A stretch of DNA of 64,000 nt, from NCBI GenBank assembly GCA_021151695.1, contig JAGKWU010000008.1:186001-250000 (forward strand). Reading direction: 5' to 3'. Origin of the DNA: Cellvibrionaceae bacterium (GTDB lineage: Bacteria > Pseudomonadota > Gammaproteobacteria > Pseudomonadales > Cellvibrionaceae). The position numbers and the translations under genes were made by a program. The notes below the pieces were generated by a model. The model did not search any database, was not told where the DNA came from, and was given only the letters and a program-made list of their open reading frames with translations. Each line of letters starts with the position of its first letter. Positions within the stretch are counted from its first letter, which is position 1. Positions 17,313 to 27,701 of the stretch are shown here, piece by piece.

Positions 17313-18167
17313 ATGGGTTGGTCATTACGCACATTACCGGAGCTCACTCACGAGCAATTTGCACGCTGGTGCAAATTGCTGGAGGAGCGCACCGGTATGC
17401 AATTGGTGCCGCAACACAAAGCCCTGCTCGAATCGCAAATCTCCACGCGTATGCGCGAGCTGGGGCTGGATGACTATGAGCGCTACTACCAACTGGTGAC
17501 CAACGGGGCTGCCGGCATGTTGGAGTGGACGGTCATAATCGATCGCATTGCCGTAAAGGAAACCAGCTTTTTCCGTCACCGGCCATCGCTTGAGTTTGTG
17601 CGTCGCTATTTGCAAAACCAGATCAATAACCAATCCCTGTCACAAAGCTTTGATGTATGGAGTGTGGGCTGCGCCACCGGTGAAGAAGCCTATTCGCTGG
17701 CCATGGTCATTAACGACTGTTTCGAACTGGCCGCGCTTAACCCTTACTACGGAATTACGGCGTTTGACCTGAGTGTGACGGCGCTGGCAACTGCGCGCAA
17801 AGGTCGCTACGCCAAGCGCAAAATTGAGCAAGTCAAAGCAGAAGAATTCAAACGCTACACTCGCCAGGTAACGGACGGCAGCTATGAAATTGCCAGTCGT
17901 CTGCGCGAGCGTGTGTGCTTCACCCAGGCCAATATCATCAACCACAAAAATTTGCCTGGGGTAAAAGTAGACGTAATTTTTTGCCAGAACCTGCTGGTGT
18001 ATTTCCGCCGCTGGCTGCGCCGCGACATATTAAATGCGCTGGTGAGCCACCTCAAACCGGGCGGAGTATTGATCACCGGGTTGGGCGAAGTTACCGAGTG
18101 GGAACACCCCAAAATGCAACGTATTTCAGTGGATGAAGTGCAGGCTTATGTTCGTGCTGAACGCTAA
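17313..18167 (+). CDS. pilK: Chemoreceptor methyltransferase PilK (CheR family)
   Basis: The 284-residue product has a CheR N-terminal helical domain and a SAM-dependent methyltransferase domain. Motif I is the VWSVGCATGEEAYSLAM segment, near residues 113-129. FCQNLLVYFRRWLRRDIL resembles the CheR NVLIYF motif, and VKETSFFRH is the CheR substrate-side signature. It should methylate PilJ glutamates using SAM. It lies between pilJ and chpA as in Pseudomonas. Confidence 0.94.
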   Translation: MGWSLRTLPELTHEQFARWCKLLEERTGMQLVPQHKALLESQISTRMRELGLDDYERYYQLVTNGAAGMLEWTVIIDRIAVKETSFFRHRPSLEFVRRYLQNQINNQSLSQSFDVWSVGCATGEEAYSLAMVINDCFELAALNPYYGITAFDLSVTALATARKGRYAKRKIEQVKAEEFKRYTRQVTDGSYEIASRLRERVCFTQANIINHKNLPGVKVDVIFCQNLLVYFRRWLRRDILNALVSHLKPGGVLITGLGEVTEWEHPKMQRISVDEVQAYVRAER

Positions 18168-18209
18168 CCGACTAGCGACAACCGAGAATATAACAAGAGG
18201 AAAGGCTTG

Positions 18210-21200
18210 ATGGCCGATAACCGCAATTTTGCCGCGCTCGACTGGCTGATCCATGAGATCGGCGAGACCTTGAAAGAGGCGCGTCAAGCTCTGGAAGCCT
18301 ATGTGGAAAATCCCAAGGATGCTGTGCGCATTCGCTTTTGCCTCACCCATATCCATCAGGTGCACGGCAGCTTGCAGATGGTGGAATTCTTTGGCGCCGC
18401 CATGTTGGCTGAAGAGATGGAGCGACTGACCCAGGCGATGATCCAGGGTAGCGTTGCCAACGCTGGTGAAGCGCAAGAAGTGCTGATGCGTGCGATTTTG
18501 CAATTCCCCGCTTATCTCGATCAGGTAAAAGCTACTCGCAAAGACAATCCACTGGTAGTGCTGCCTCTGCTGAATGATCTGCGCGCCGTGCGCGGCGAAG
18601 CCTTGCTCACTGATACCAAACTGTTTGTTCCCAACCTCGCGCCCGCCAAAAAAGTCACAGGCGCGCGCTCGCCTGCAGCGCAGGATAATGTTCAATTCCA
18701 GGCCATGGCGCTCAAGCTGCGCCAGATGTACCAATATGCCGCGGCTGGTTTTATCCGCAATGTGAATAGCGATGAAAACCTGGCTTACCTGCAAAAAGTG
18801 TTTACTCGTTTGCACAAGCTTACCCAGGGTACGGCTCGTCATGCGCTCTGGGACATTTGTATGGCCCTGGCGGAAGCGCTGGAAATTGATGCGCTGGAAA
18901 TCAGCGTGGCCGTGAAGAACCTGCTGCGCCAGTTGGACAAGGAAATCAAAATCCTTGCAGTGCACGGCACCAAGGCACTCAATTCCTACACCAACGATGA
19001 GCTGGTTAAAAACCTGCTTTATTACGTGGCCCGCGCCGGCAAGCACGCGCCCGGCTTTACGCCCAATTCCCATCTGCAGCGCATCTACGAGACCTATCAT
19101 CTGGATGAAGCATTGATCGAAGGGAAAGAAACAGGGGGCGACAGCGTCAACATGCTGTCTACGCCCGACCCTGATGCCATGCGTTCAGTGGTGGAAGCGC
19201 TCAAAGCCGAGCTGGATATTATCAAGCATGCGTTGGATGTCTGCCTTTCTGGTGGCGATAGCCAGGCAGCCTTAAGCGAAGCCCTGCCGGTGGTAAAACG
19301 CATTGCGGATACCATGGCTGTATTGGGTTTGGGCGAGCTGCGTAAACAAGTGCTCGAGCAGGGTGCCGCACTGGAAATGGTGGCCTCCTCCAGCGATTAC
19401 CATTTGTCCAATGAGCAGCTTATGTCTATCGCCGGTAAGGTGATAGAAATTGAAGATGCGCTGGATGGTCTCGCCCAATTGCAGTCGATGCCTGCGGCGC
19501 AATCCCAGCAAAACGAAGGGGATATCACCCTCACTCGCGCTAAAGAATCAGTACTGCGCGAATCGCGAAATGGTCTGGAACATGCCAAAGACGCGATCAT
19601 CGAATACATCGCCTCACAATGGGATCGTGTGCATCTGCAAAATGTGCCAGATACCCTGCGTGAGATTCGCGGCGGCCTCGACATTATGCCCTTGCCGCGC
19701 GCCGCGCGGATTTTGGGCGCTTGCGCTCGCTATATCGAAGAACAATTGCTCGCCCAGGATTTCACGCCCCAGTGGGCGTCGCTCGATACTCTCGCTGATG
19801 CTATCACCAGCGTTGAGTACTATCTGGAGCGCCTGAGCAGTGGTGCCAGTAAAGAAGAAAATGACCTGCTGCTCAGCGTCGCAGAAGAAAGCCTGGCCAA
19901 CCTGGGTTATGCAGTAGCCAAGGTTAGCCGCGGCGATCTCACGGCTGCCGAGCAGGAAATCAGACGCGGCAAGCAGCAATCATTGCAAACTACCGAGGCT
20001 GCGGCTGAAGCGGATGAAGCCAATCTGGCTGCTGCCTATGAACAGGCGCTTCAGTCTGAAGCGGCTGCCCTGCCAGACACTACAGAACTGCCGGATACAA
20101 CCGACTCCCATAAAGCGGTTGAGCCTGCCAAATCCGGACCAGCCAAAACAGCGCCCGCGTTTGAGCCGGGCAACCTGCTACACAGCGTAGCCCCGACCAT
20201 CGGCAATACCTATCCTCGCCCGGCCACGACTATCCTGGTAGCGCCAACTATGGGGCAACCAGTAGGTGTAGGCTTTGGTTCCATTCAGGCGAAGCCCACC
20301 GCGACTCCTGCAGAGACAGCGCCAGTTGCGCCCACAACGAGCCTGGACACAGCCGCATTGCATACCAGTGAGCCTGAGCTGGAATCTGCAAGCACTGCGC
20401 TTGTAGAGGAAGAGCCCCTGCCAGAGGTTGCGCAAGTGGCTGAGCCGACGCCGGCAATTGCAGCTGACGCCGGTGATGATGAAGAAACCGATATAGACGA
20501 AGAAATTATTGAAATCTTTGTCGAGGAAGCGGGCGAAGTAACCGAAACTATCGCTGAATACTTCCCGCGCTGGGCCAAAAATTTTGACGATCAGGATTCC
20601 CTCACTGAATTCCGCCGTGCCTTCCACACCCTGAAAGGCAGCGGCCGCATGGTAGGGGCGCATGATATCGGCGAGTTGGCCTGGTCCATTGAGAACATGC
20701 TCAACCGCGTGCTCGATCGCACCATCGCGCCAGCGGCACCGCACATCAATATCATTGAAAAGGTCCGCGCACTGTTGCCGGGCATGATTGCCGCTTTCAG
20801 CCGCCACGAGCCAAATCCCTATCCCGAGCAGGCGTTGCATTATCGCGGTCTGGCTGAGTCCCTCGCCCGGGGCGAGGTTCCCGCCGAGTTGCTGGTTGGT
20901 GGCGATCAGACAACCGCCGAACCTGAACTGATTGAAGAAGAGCTGGCCATTGAGCTGCCAGAAGTTGAGCTTGAAGAAGAGGTGCTTCCTGTTGCTGAAC
21001 TGGAAGAGGAGCCCGAGCTTGACCTCGACCTGGTAAGCACTGAGCCTGAAACCTTTACTATCGACTTTGCAGAGCCGGAAGCGGCTGCAGTAGAAACTGT
21101 AGCCGAGTTGCCCGAGCTGACGCTGGATGATGACGATAGCGAAGGCGAAGATGCCCAGCTGTGGGATATCTTTGGCGCCGAGGCGCTGGCGCATCTGCAA

Positions 21201-24200
21201 GTCGTGCAGGATTTTATCGCCCACATGGAAGCTGAAGCGCCGGTCTACGAACCGCCCAGCGACAGCATTCAACGCGCGCTGCACACGCTCAAGGGCAGCG
21301 CCCATATGGCGGAGATCACGCCGATTGCTGATCTCGCTGCACCTTTGGAAAAATTCGTTAAAGAGCTGCGCTCCTATCAAGTCGTTATCAATGAAGACAT
21401 ATTGCAGCTATTGCGTGACGCCGTAAGCTACACCCAACTTGGCCTCAGCCAGATTGAGCAGGGTGAGCCAGTAGATATTCCGCGTTTGCAACAGTTTGTG
21501 GCGCGCGTGCACGAGCTGCGCGAAATCCACGTGGCGCCGCTGGTACGCCAGCAAGAGCTGGATGAAAACGGCAAGCGCCCGGTCGACCCGGAACTGCTGT
21601 CCATCTTTATGGCGGAGGAGATGAACCTCCTGTTGGACGCCGACAAGATCATTGCCCAATGGCAACACCACCCGCGCAACACCGCGATCCTGCAACCCGT
21701 GGTGGACGAGCTCCGCAATCTCACTCGCGGCGCTCGCCACGCCCATTTGCCACCTATGGCGGAGTTGGGTGAAAAACTTGAGCAGGTTTACGGTGCAATT
21801 TCCGCTGGCAAACTGGGCTGCGAACCTATCCTGTGCGCTAGCCTCAACGCTGCCCATATTGCGCTGTTGGATATGGTGGATGCCATAGCGGCTGGCCAGA
21901 ATCTGGCGGGAATGCCACCGCAAGTTGCCGATTCCTTGAATGATTTGCTGGCACAAGCTGCCAGTTATACACCTGCAGCGGTGGTTGATATTGACCTTGA
22001 CGCAGAGGCTACCGAAGCGGCAAATGAAGCGGATATTGAGCTGGATTTGCCGCAAGTCGAAGAATCTGACATTGCGCCGGAAGTTCTGAACCTGCAGGAA
22101 GAGCCCGCCGGCGAAGAAGAATTTGTGCTCGACCTGGATCTCGCCTACGACGAGGTCCCCGGCGACGAGCCCATCGAAGACGAAGCCCCACTGCTGGAAG
22201 CTATCTATCGCGATAGCCTGGCACAAGTCAGTGAGTCATCCGAAAGCGCAGAACTCACGTTAGATGACGAACTCCTGTCGACTGAGCCGGTAGCGGCAGA
22301 TGAAGCTGCCGTTCTTGAGCTGGTGGACTATCCCGAGGTAGAAGAGCTAACCCTCGACAGCAGTGACCTGGAACAACTGGTCCAACCGCACGCTGAAGAA
22401 GCCAACCTGAGCGAGCAGGAACTGGAGGCTATCCAGACCCTGGATGAGGAAGTCGATACCACAGCCCTGGGCTGGGAAGACGAAGATCTGGCGGCAACCG
22501 CTGCCAGCACCCAGGCCGGCGTTAACGAAACCGCTCTTGATGAAACCGCCTTGGCTGAATCCGGCTCAGCTGATGACTACGATCAGTTGCTCGATTTTGC
22601 CGAAGAGTCTTTGGCTGAAGAGACTCTCACCGAAGAATCTGCCGCCGCGGAATTCCTTGCCGGGCCAATCGAGCTGGGTGAAGCCATTGAATTGGGTGAC
22701 GCCATCGAACTGGGCGACGTCGTCGAACTGAATAATGCATTTGCCTCTGAGGATGTGCTGACCCTGGCTGAACAAGGCGATGTCGATCAGCCTGCCCTCA
22801 TAGATGTGCCTGTCGTGGATGACATGGTGCTGGCTGGCATGGCGACTGAAGTCAGCGAGGTGGACCAGCCATTTGCTATCGATCTGGGTGACGGCTCGGA
22901 CGAGATACTCGACCTGGATGCGGAAGAGCTGACGGCTGATGCCGCAGAACACACTGATTATGCGCTCGGCGATGATCTGGAGCTGATCGACGAAGATCTC
23001 GAGTTGGGCGAGCCTTTAGCGACAGCTGACGATATTCCCGAGCTGGGCGAAGGGCTGTTTGCGCTGGATGATGCTCTGCCAGAGCTGACCGAAGTTGTAG
23101 CGGATGAGGCTGAAATCGCCGATGTTAGCGACGATGAGGCTATCTACGATCTGGAAACCAGCCTGGTTGATGATGACGCGCTGATTAGTGATGAGCCTGA
23201 AGAGATCACTGAAACGCCAGTGACAGCGACCGGCGAGGCTGATCTGGATGAGCTTGAACCAGAAATGGCGGTGCCTGTAGCACCGGTGACCTCGTCTGTG
23301 ACTGCACCCAAGGTTGAGGCGAAAGCCAAACCTGCCCCCAAAACCATTATCCCTGTCGATGAGGATTTCGATCCGGAAATCGTTGAAATCTTTATCGAGG
23401 AAGCCCTTGAGCTGCTCGAAGAGATCGAGCGCGCTCTGCACGACTGGCAGGAAGACTGGAACAATACAGATTGCGTGGAAGAGCTGAAGCGCTGTCTGCA
23501 CACCTTTAAAGGTGGTGCGCGCTTGGCTGGTTTGACTGCATTGGGCGATCTGTCGCACAACTTTGAAACCCTGCTGATCGAGATGGATGAAAATGCCGAT
23601 CTCGACCAGAACTTCTTCCGCACGCTGAACAGCTATCAGGATCAACTGCATTCCGGCGTTGATCAGGCCCGCTCAGCCCTGAGCGATGGCGGCTTTGTCG
23701 CCGAAGCGGATATTGATGATGCTGACGTTGATGTTGACGATGAGAAAGTGGTTGAAGACGATGTGCCCGTACTGGTCAGCGAGCCACTGCCTGAATTGCC
23801 CACACCTGAAGTAGGCGTACTCTTCGAAGCCAGGCCGACCTTAGTGGTTGATAACACGGCGGCGCCAGCTTCTTTGCCGGCCGCTCCCGGTAGTTCTTCC
23901 TCCAAGCCCAACGTTCTTACCTTTGCGCCCAAGCCAAAGCCACCGGCGGCGCCCTTGCCCAAGATTCCCGGTTCCGAATTTGGCGGTGGCGTGGCTGGCA
24001 CACCCGGCTCTGCCCAGGTGCAGCACTTGGCGGCACGTCGCGCTGGTCCGCAAGAAGTGGTAAAAGTATCCGCCGAATTGCTGGAAGAGCTGGTAAACCT
24101 TGCCGGTGAAACCTCCATCAGCCGTTCACGTATGGAGCAGCAAGTCAGCGATCTGGGTGGCGCCATCGAAGAGATGGATTCCACCATTCACCGTCTGCAA

Positions 24201-25886
24201 GAGCAGCTGCGCCGTCTGGATATCGAAACCGAAGCCCAGGTTCTGTTCCGTCAGGAGCAGATGATGCAGCACGAAGAATTCGACCCGCTGGAGATGGACC
24301 GCTACTCCCAACTCCAACAGCTGTCGCGCTCCTTGATCGAGTCGGCCTCCGACTTGATGGACTTGAAATACACCCTCGCGGATAAAACCCGCGATACCGA
24401 AACCCTCTTGTTGCAACAGTCGCGTATCAACACCGACCTGCAAGAAGGCCTGATGCGTTCACGCATGGTGCCCTTCTCGCGTTTGGTGCCACGCTTGCGC
24501 CGTATCGTTCGCCAGGCGGCGACCGAGCTGGGCAAAGAGGTGGATTTCGAACTGGATAATGTGGAAGGCGAACTGGACCGTACGGTACTGGAACGCATGG
24601 TGGCACCGCTGGAGCACATGCTTCGTAACGCGGTCGACCACGGTATTGAAACACCTGAAGCCCGTGAGGCCGCCGGCAAACCCGCCATGGGTCGCATCAT
24701 ACTCAGCCTGGGTCGTGAGGGCGGCGATGTGCTCCTGCGCCTCGCGGACGATGGTCGTGGTATCAACCTGCAGCGCGTGCGCGAAAAAGCCATTGAGCGC
24801 GGCTTGATGGCCGAAGATGCACCGCTCAGCGATCAGGATTTGATGCAGTTCATCCTGCACGCCGGCTTCTCTACCGCTGACAAAGTCACCCAGATTTCCG
24901 GCCGCGGTGTGGGCATGGACGTGGTGCACTCCGAGATCAAACAGCTCGGCGGCGCCATGTTTATCGATTCGCGCTGGGGCGAGGGTACGGAGTTCACTAT
25001 CCGCCTGCCCTTTACCGTATCGGTAAACCGCGCTTTGATGGTGCAGATTGGTGACGATCTTTACGCAATTCCGCTCAATACCATCGAAGGTATTGTGCGC
25101 GTCAGCCCCTTCGAGCTGGAACACTACTACCAAGATCCCGAAGCTCGCTTCGACTACGCCGGCGAAAACTATCTGGTGCGCTACCTCGGCAGCCTGCTCG
25201 ACAGCGAGGCTCTGCCGAAGCTGGATGGCCAGTCGCTGCCGCTGCCGGTGATTCTGGTGCGCAGTACCGAAAACACTGTAGCCCTGCAAGTGGATCGCCT
25301 CTTAGGCTCCCGCGAAATCGTGGTAAAAACCCTGGGCGCCCAGTTCAGTGCTGTGCGCGGTGTGTCGGGCGCCACTGTAATGGGTGATGGTAGCGTGGTG
25401 GTGATTCTCGACTTGCACGCATTGATCCGTGAACAGCTCGCCTTGGGCTTGAGCCACGCCATATTGCTCGACAGCCTGGTGCCTGCTGTGCCGGCGGAAG
25501 AGGAACAGGGCGAGAAAGTGGTAATGGTAGTGGACGACTCGGTAACCGTACGCAAGGTAACCGGCCGTTTCCTGGAGCGCGAAGGTTTCCGGGTGATTTC
25601 CGCCAAAGACGGTGTGGAAGCATTGCAGCTGTTGCAAGACCATATCCCCGACGTGATGTTGCTGGATATCGAAATGCCGCGCATGGACGGCTTCGAAGTC
25701 GCCAAAAACGTGCGTACCAGCTCCCGTCTGCGCGATATCCCGATCATCATGATCACCTCGCGTACCGGTGAAAAACACCGTGAGCGCGCCTTCGAGCTGG
25801 GCGTGAACAAGTATATGGGCAAGCCCTATCAGGAGGATTTACTGCTGGCCAATATCAAAGAGCTGATCAAAAAACCGGTGAGCTAG
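18210..25886 (+). CDS. chpA: Hybrid chemotaxis histidine kinase ChpA (PilL) with multiple Hpt domains
   Basis: This 2558-residue kinase is the hub of the Pil-Chp system. Canonical Hpt motifs have His at residue 806 (FHTLKGSGRM), 1025 (LHTLKGSAHM) and 1764 (LHTFKGGARL). Degenerate Hpt-like units occur before them, for example HQVHGSL with His52. Very acidic linkers separate the units, especially about 1250-1740. The CheA core follows: dimerisation helices from about 1950, N box HMLRNAVDHG near 2135, DDGRGI near 2180, a CheW domain, and a C-terminal receiver with phosphoacceptor D2486. P. aeruginosa ChpA is similar in size. The ATG at 18210 follows AGAGGAAAGG; a TTG at 18207 is less likely. Confidence 0.96.
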   Translation: MADNRNFAALDWLIHEIGETLKEARQALEAYVENPKDAVRIRFCLTHIHQVHGSLQMVEFFGAAMLAEEMERLTQAMIQGSVANAGEAQEVLMRAILQFPAYLDQVKATRKDNPLVVLPLLNDLRAVRGEALLTDTKLFVPNLAPAKKVTGARSPAAQDNVQFQAMALKLRQMYQYAAAGFIRNVNSDENLAYLQKVFTRLHKLTQGTARHALWDICMALAEALEIDALEISVAVKNLLRQLDKEIKILAVHGTKALNSYTNDELVKNLLYYVARAGKHAPGFTPNSHLQRIYETYHLDEALIEGKETGGDSVNMLSTPDPDAMRSVVEALKAELDIIKHALDVCLSGGDSQAALSEALPVVKRIADTMAVLGLGELRKQVLEQGAALEMVASSSDYHLSNEQLMSIAGKVIEIEDALDGLAQLQSMPAAQSQQNEGDITLTRAKESVLRESRNGLEHAKDAIIEYIASQWDRVHLQNVPDTLREIRGGLDIMPLPRAARILGACARYIEEQLLAQDFTPQWASLDTLADAITSVEYYLERLSSGASKEENDLLLSVAEESLANLGYAVAKVSRGDLTAAEQEIRRGKQQSLQTTEAAAEADEANLAAAYEQALQSEAAALPDTTELPDTTDSHKAVEPAKSGPAKTAPAFEPGNLLHSVAPTIGNTYPRPATTILVAPTMGQPVGVGFGSIQAKPTATPAETAPVAPTTSLDTAALHTSEPELESASTALVEEEPLPEVAQVAEPTPAIAADAGDDEETDIDEEIIEIFVEEAGEVTETIAEYFPRWAKNFDDQDSLTEFRRAFHTLKGSGRMVGAHDIGELAWSIENMLNRVLDRTIAPAAPHINIIEKVRALLPGMIAAFSRHEPNPYPEQALHYRGLAESLARGEVPAELLVGGDQTTAEPELIEEELAIELPEVELEEEVLPVAELEEEPELDLDLVSTEPETFTIDFAEPEAAAVETVAELPELTLDDDDSEGEDAQLWDIFGAEALAHLQVVQDFIAHMEAEAPVYEPPSDSIQRALHTLKGSAHMAEITPIADLAAPLEKFVKELRSYQVVINEDILQLLRDAVSYTQLGLSQIEQGEPVDIPRLQQFVARVHELREIHVAPLVRQQELDENGKRPVDPELLSIFMAEEMNLLLDADKIIAQWQHHPRNTAILQPVVDELRNLTRGARHAHLPPMAELGEKLEQVYGAISAGKLGCEPILCASLNAAHIALLDMVDAIAAGQNLAGMPPQVADSLNDLLAQAASYTPAAVVDIDLDAEATEAANEADIELDLPQVEESDIAPEVLNLQEEPAGEEEFVLDLDLAYDEVPGDEPIEDEAPLLEAIYRDSLAQVSESSESAELTLDDELLSTEPVAADEAAVLELVDYPEVEELTLDSSDLEQLVQPHAEEANLSEQELEAIQTLDEEVDTTALGWEDEDLAATAASTQAGVNETALDETALAESGSADDYDQLLDFAEESLAEETLTEESAAAEFLAGPIELGEAIELGDAIELGDVVELNNAFASEDVLTLAEQGDVDQPALIDVPVVDDMVLAGMATEVSEVDQPFAIDLGDGSDEILDLDAEELTADAAEHTDYALGDDLELIDEDLELGEPLATADDIPELGEGLFALDDALPELTEVVADEAEIADVSDDEAIYDLETSLVDDDALISDEPEEITETPVTATGEADLDELEPEMAVPVAPVTSSVTAPKVEAKAKPAPKTIIPVDEDFDPEIVEIFIEEALELLEEIERALHDWQEDWNNTDCVEELKRCLHTFKGGARLAGLTALGDLSHNFETLLIEMDENADLDQNFFRTLNSYQDQLHSGVDQARSALSDGGFVAEADIDDADVDVDDEKVVEDDVPVLVSEPLPELPTPEVGVLFEARPTLVVDNTAAPASLPAAPGSSSSKPNVLTFAPKPKPPAAPLPKIPGSEFGGGVAGTPGSAQVQHLAARRAGPQEVVKVSAELLEELVNLAGETSISRSRMEQQVSDLGGAIEEMDSTIHRLQEQLRRLDIETEAQVLFRQEQMMQHEEFDPLEMDRYSQLQQLSRSLIESASDLMDLKYTLADKTRDTETLLLQQSRINTDLQEGLMRSRMVPFSRLVPRLRRIVRQAATELGKEVDFELDNVEGELDRTVLERMVAPLEHMLRNAVDHGIETPEAREAAGKPAMGRIILSLGREGGDVLLRLADDGRGINLQRVREKAIERGLMAEDAPLSDQDLMQFILHAGFSTADKVTQISGRGVGMDVVHSEIKQLGGAMFIDSRWGEGTEFTIRLPFTVSVNRALMVQIGDDLYAIPLNTIEGIVRVSPFELEHYYQDPEARFDYAGENYLVRYLGSLLDSEALPKLDGQSLPLPVILVRSTENTVALQVDRLLGSREIVVKTLGAQFSAVRGVSGATVMGDGSVVVILDLHALIREQLALGLSHAILLDSLVPAVPAEEEQGEKVVMVVDDSVTVRKVTGRFLEREGFRVISAKDGVEALQLLQDHIPDVMLLDIEMPRMDGFEVAKNVRTSSRLRDIPIIMITSRTGEKHRERAFELGVNKYMGKPYQEDLLLANIKELIKKPVS

Positions 25887-26840
25887 ATGTCCGGCATTCG
25901 TATCGGGATACTGGTGGATAGCGCGTCCAAACAGCAGTATCTCGGCAATATGGTAATGCAGGCCGGTCACGCAATCGGTTACGTCTGGGTGCTGTCAGCC
26001 AATACCGGCGCCCCGGATCTCAACCAGCCGGTGGATGCCTGGGTGCTGGATTTGTGTGAGCCAGATGAAGATGATGCCCGTGCCGGGCTTGTTTATGATC
26101 TGCTCGACACCTTGGCCGAACCCAAGCGCCCGCCTGTGTTGGTCAATGACAGCAGCGAGTTCAAACCTGGTAGCAATGAGCACCAGCAAGGCGTGCGGCG
26201 TATGTTGCAGCGGCTGGAGCGCATCAGTGGCGACATCAACCTGCAGGACGATGCCGGGGCCAGCGAAGTCTGGGTACTGGGCGCCTCTACCGGCGGACCA
26301 GCGGCAGTAAAAGATTTTTTGAAAGCCTTGCCGCCCAAGTTGGGCATCGCCTTTGTGTATGTCCAGCATATCGACAGCGGCCAGGCAGAAACATTGATCA
26401 AAATGATGAGCGGCGCTGGTCACTATCCGGCGCGCCTTGCTCGCCAGGGTACGGTGCTGGGGCGCGACAGCCTGACGCTGGTTACTGCCGAGGGCAGCCT
26501 TTGTATCCATGACAATGGCACCCTGGCGCTGGACAAAAAGCCTTGGGCCGGTAGCTATGCACCCTCCATTGACCAGGTAGGTGCCAACGTTGCGAGGGTA
26601 TATCGCCAGCGCAGCGGCATAATTATTTTTTCCGGCATGGGTGACGACGGCGCTGCGAGTTGCCGGTTGATCCGCCAGCAGGGCGGAAAAGTTTGGGTGC
26701 AGACACCTAGCCAAAGTACTATCGCCTCCATGCCCGACGCTGCCATAGCCACAGGCACGGTAAGTTTTATAGGCGCGCCCCATGAGTTGGCCACAGAGTT
26801 GGCTCGCTGGCGAGCGGGTGCCAAATATCGCCGGGCTTGA
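25887..26840 (+). CDS. chpB: Chemoreceptor methylesterase ChpB (CheB-type)
   Basis: The 317-residue product has a CheB methylesterase domain. The catalytic triad is visible: Ser134 in GASTGGP, His161 in YVQHID, and Asp253/254 in GMGDDG. The N-terminal 120 residues resemble a receiver in layout (GILVDSASKQQYL, VDAWVLDLCEPDED) but lack a clear phosphoacceptor setting and the conserved Lys, so control by phosphorylation is doubtful. It would demethylate PilJ. The ATG begins immediately after the chpA stop, so translation is coupled. Confidence 0.93.
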   Translation: MSGIRIGILVDSASKQQYLGNMVMQAGHAIGYVWVLSANTGAPDLNQPVDAWVLDLCEPDEDDARAGLVYDLLDTLAEPKRPPVLVNDSSEFKPGSNEHQQGVRRMLQRLERISGDINLQDDAGASEVWVLGASTGGPAAVKDFLKALPPKLGIAFVYVQHIDSGQAETLIKMMSGAGHYPARLARQGTVLGRDSLTLVTAEGSLCIHDNGTLALDKKPWAGSYAPSIDQVGANVARVYRQRSGIIIFSGMGDDGAASCRLIRQQGGKVWVQTPSQSTIASMPDAAIATGTVSFIGAPHELATELARWRAGAKYRRA

Positions 26841-26950
26841 GGCCGCTATCCATGAGATTTGGGCGGCGCCAGCAGTTACAAACGATTACAGACTAAAGCC
26901 GTTTTGCCGGCAGAATAACGATTAATCTCGCGAACCGGGAGCCAGAATCC

Positions 26951-27697
26951 ATGCGAGCACCACAACGAATTGAACCAAAAAAGATCCAGGAAGTCGCAAG
27001 CCTGCTGATTCCGCTGCAGGGTCAGAGCATCCTGTTGCCCAACGTCACTGTGGCGGAGATCATTCCGGTATCCCAGGTTCAACCTGTTGAAAATGCACCT
27101 GCCTGGTATCTCGGTAATTTCCAGTGGCGCGAATTGACGGTGCCACTCCTGTCACTGGAGTCGCTTAACGGGGATGCTGTTCCCCAAATTCACAACCGTG
27201 CGCGTTTTGCCGTACTCAACACCACGGGTTTGCATGGCGATCTCGCGTTTATTGCCTTACTCACCCAAGGCTTGCCGCGTTTGGCGCGTGTCAGCGAGGA
27301 CGAAATCAGTGAACGAGAGGATGCGGAAAACCGCGCTTATGATTTAATGCATGTGTCCTGGGCTGGCGAATACACGCTCATTCCGGATGTCACCGCAATA
27401 GAGCAGAAGTTTCTGGATTATCTGCATAGCCATGAAGAGGTGCCAGCTGCAACTCTGACCGATAGTGCAACTGACAATACTTATGAGCTGGACGAAGATT
27501 CGGCATCTTTAGAGAAACAACCTGACGAAAACCCTATCGATTTTGATGGAGAAACAGAGATTGATGAGTTATCTCCACATGCGTTTGATGAGAGCTTAAC
27601 GCAAGAGGAATTTGTCGATCAGGAATCTAACCCGGCCGCCGATTGGCAGCCAGACGACTATGTAACGGATGAATATCCCGATGAGGATCGCGAGTAA
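26951..27697 (+). CDS. chpC: CheW-like adaptor ChpC with acidic tail
   Basis: The 248-residue product has a CheW domain in residues about 15-155 (LLIPLQGQSILLPNVTVAEIIP, WYLGNFQWRELTVPLLSLE). A C-terminal tail of roughly 85 residues is almost entirely acidic and polar. In Pseudomonas, ChpC is a second, optional adaptor of the Pil-Chp system and, from memory, is about 170 residues without such a tail. The ATG at 26951 lies 110 bases after chpB. The tail matches the acidic character of the ChpA linkers. Confidence 0.88.
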   Translation: MRAPQRIEPKKIQEVASLLIPLQGQSILLPNVTVAEIIPVSQVQPVENAPAWYLGNFQWRELTVPLLSLESLNGDAVPQIHNRARFAVLNTTGLHGDLAFIALLTQGLPRLARVSEDEISEREDAENRAYDLMHVSWAGEYTLIPDVTAIEQKFLDYLHSHEEVPAATLTDSATDNTYELDEDSASLEKQPDENPIDFDGETEIDELSPHAFDESLTQEEFVDQESNPAADWQPDDYVTDEYPDEDRE

Positions 27698-27701
27698 TTT
27701 T

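Noticed and set aside
18126..19100. 324-residue antisense frame over the start of chpA
   Set aside because: No start signal or recognisable domain; codon pattern follows chpA's third-position GC.
20178..21380. 400-residue open frame antisense to chpA
   Set aside because: It lies wholly inside chpA on the other strand, has no ribosome-binding site and reads as low-complexity shadow of the acidic repeats. chpA has clear domains.
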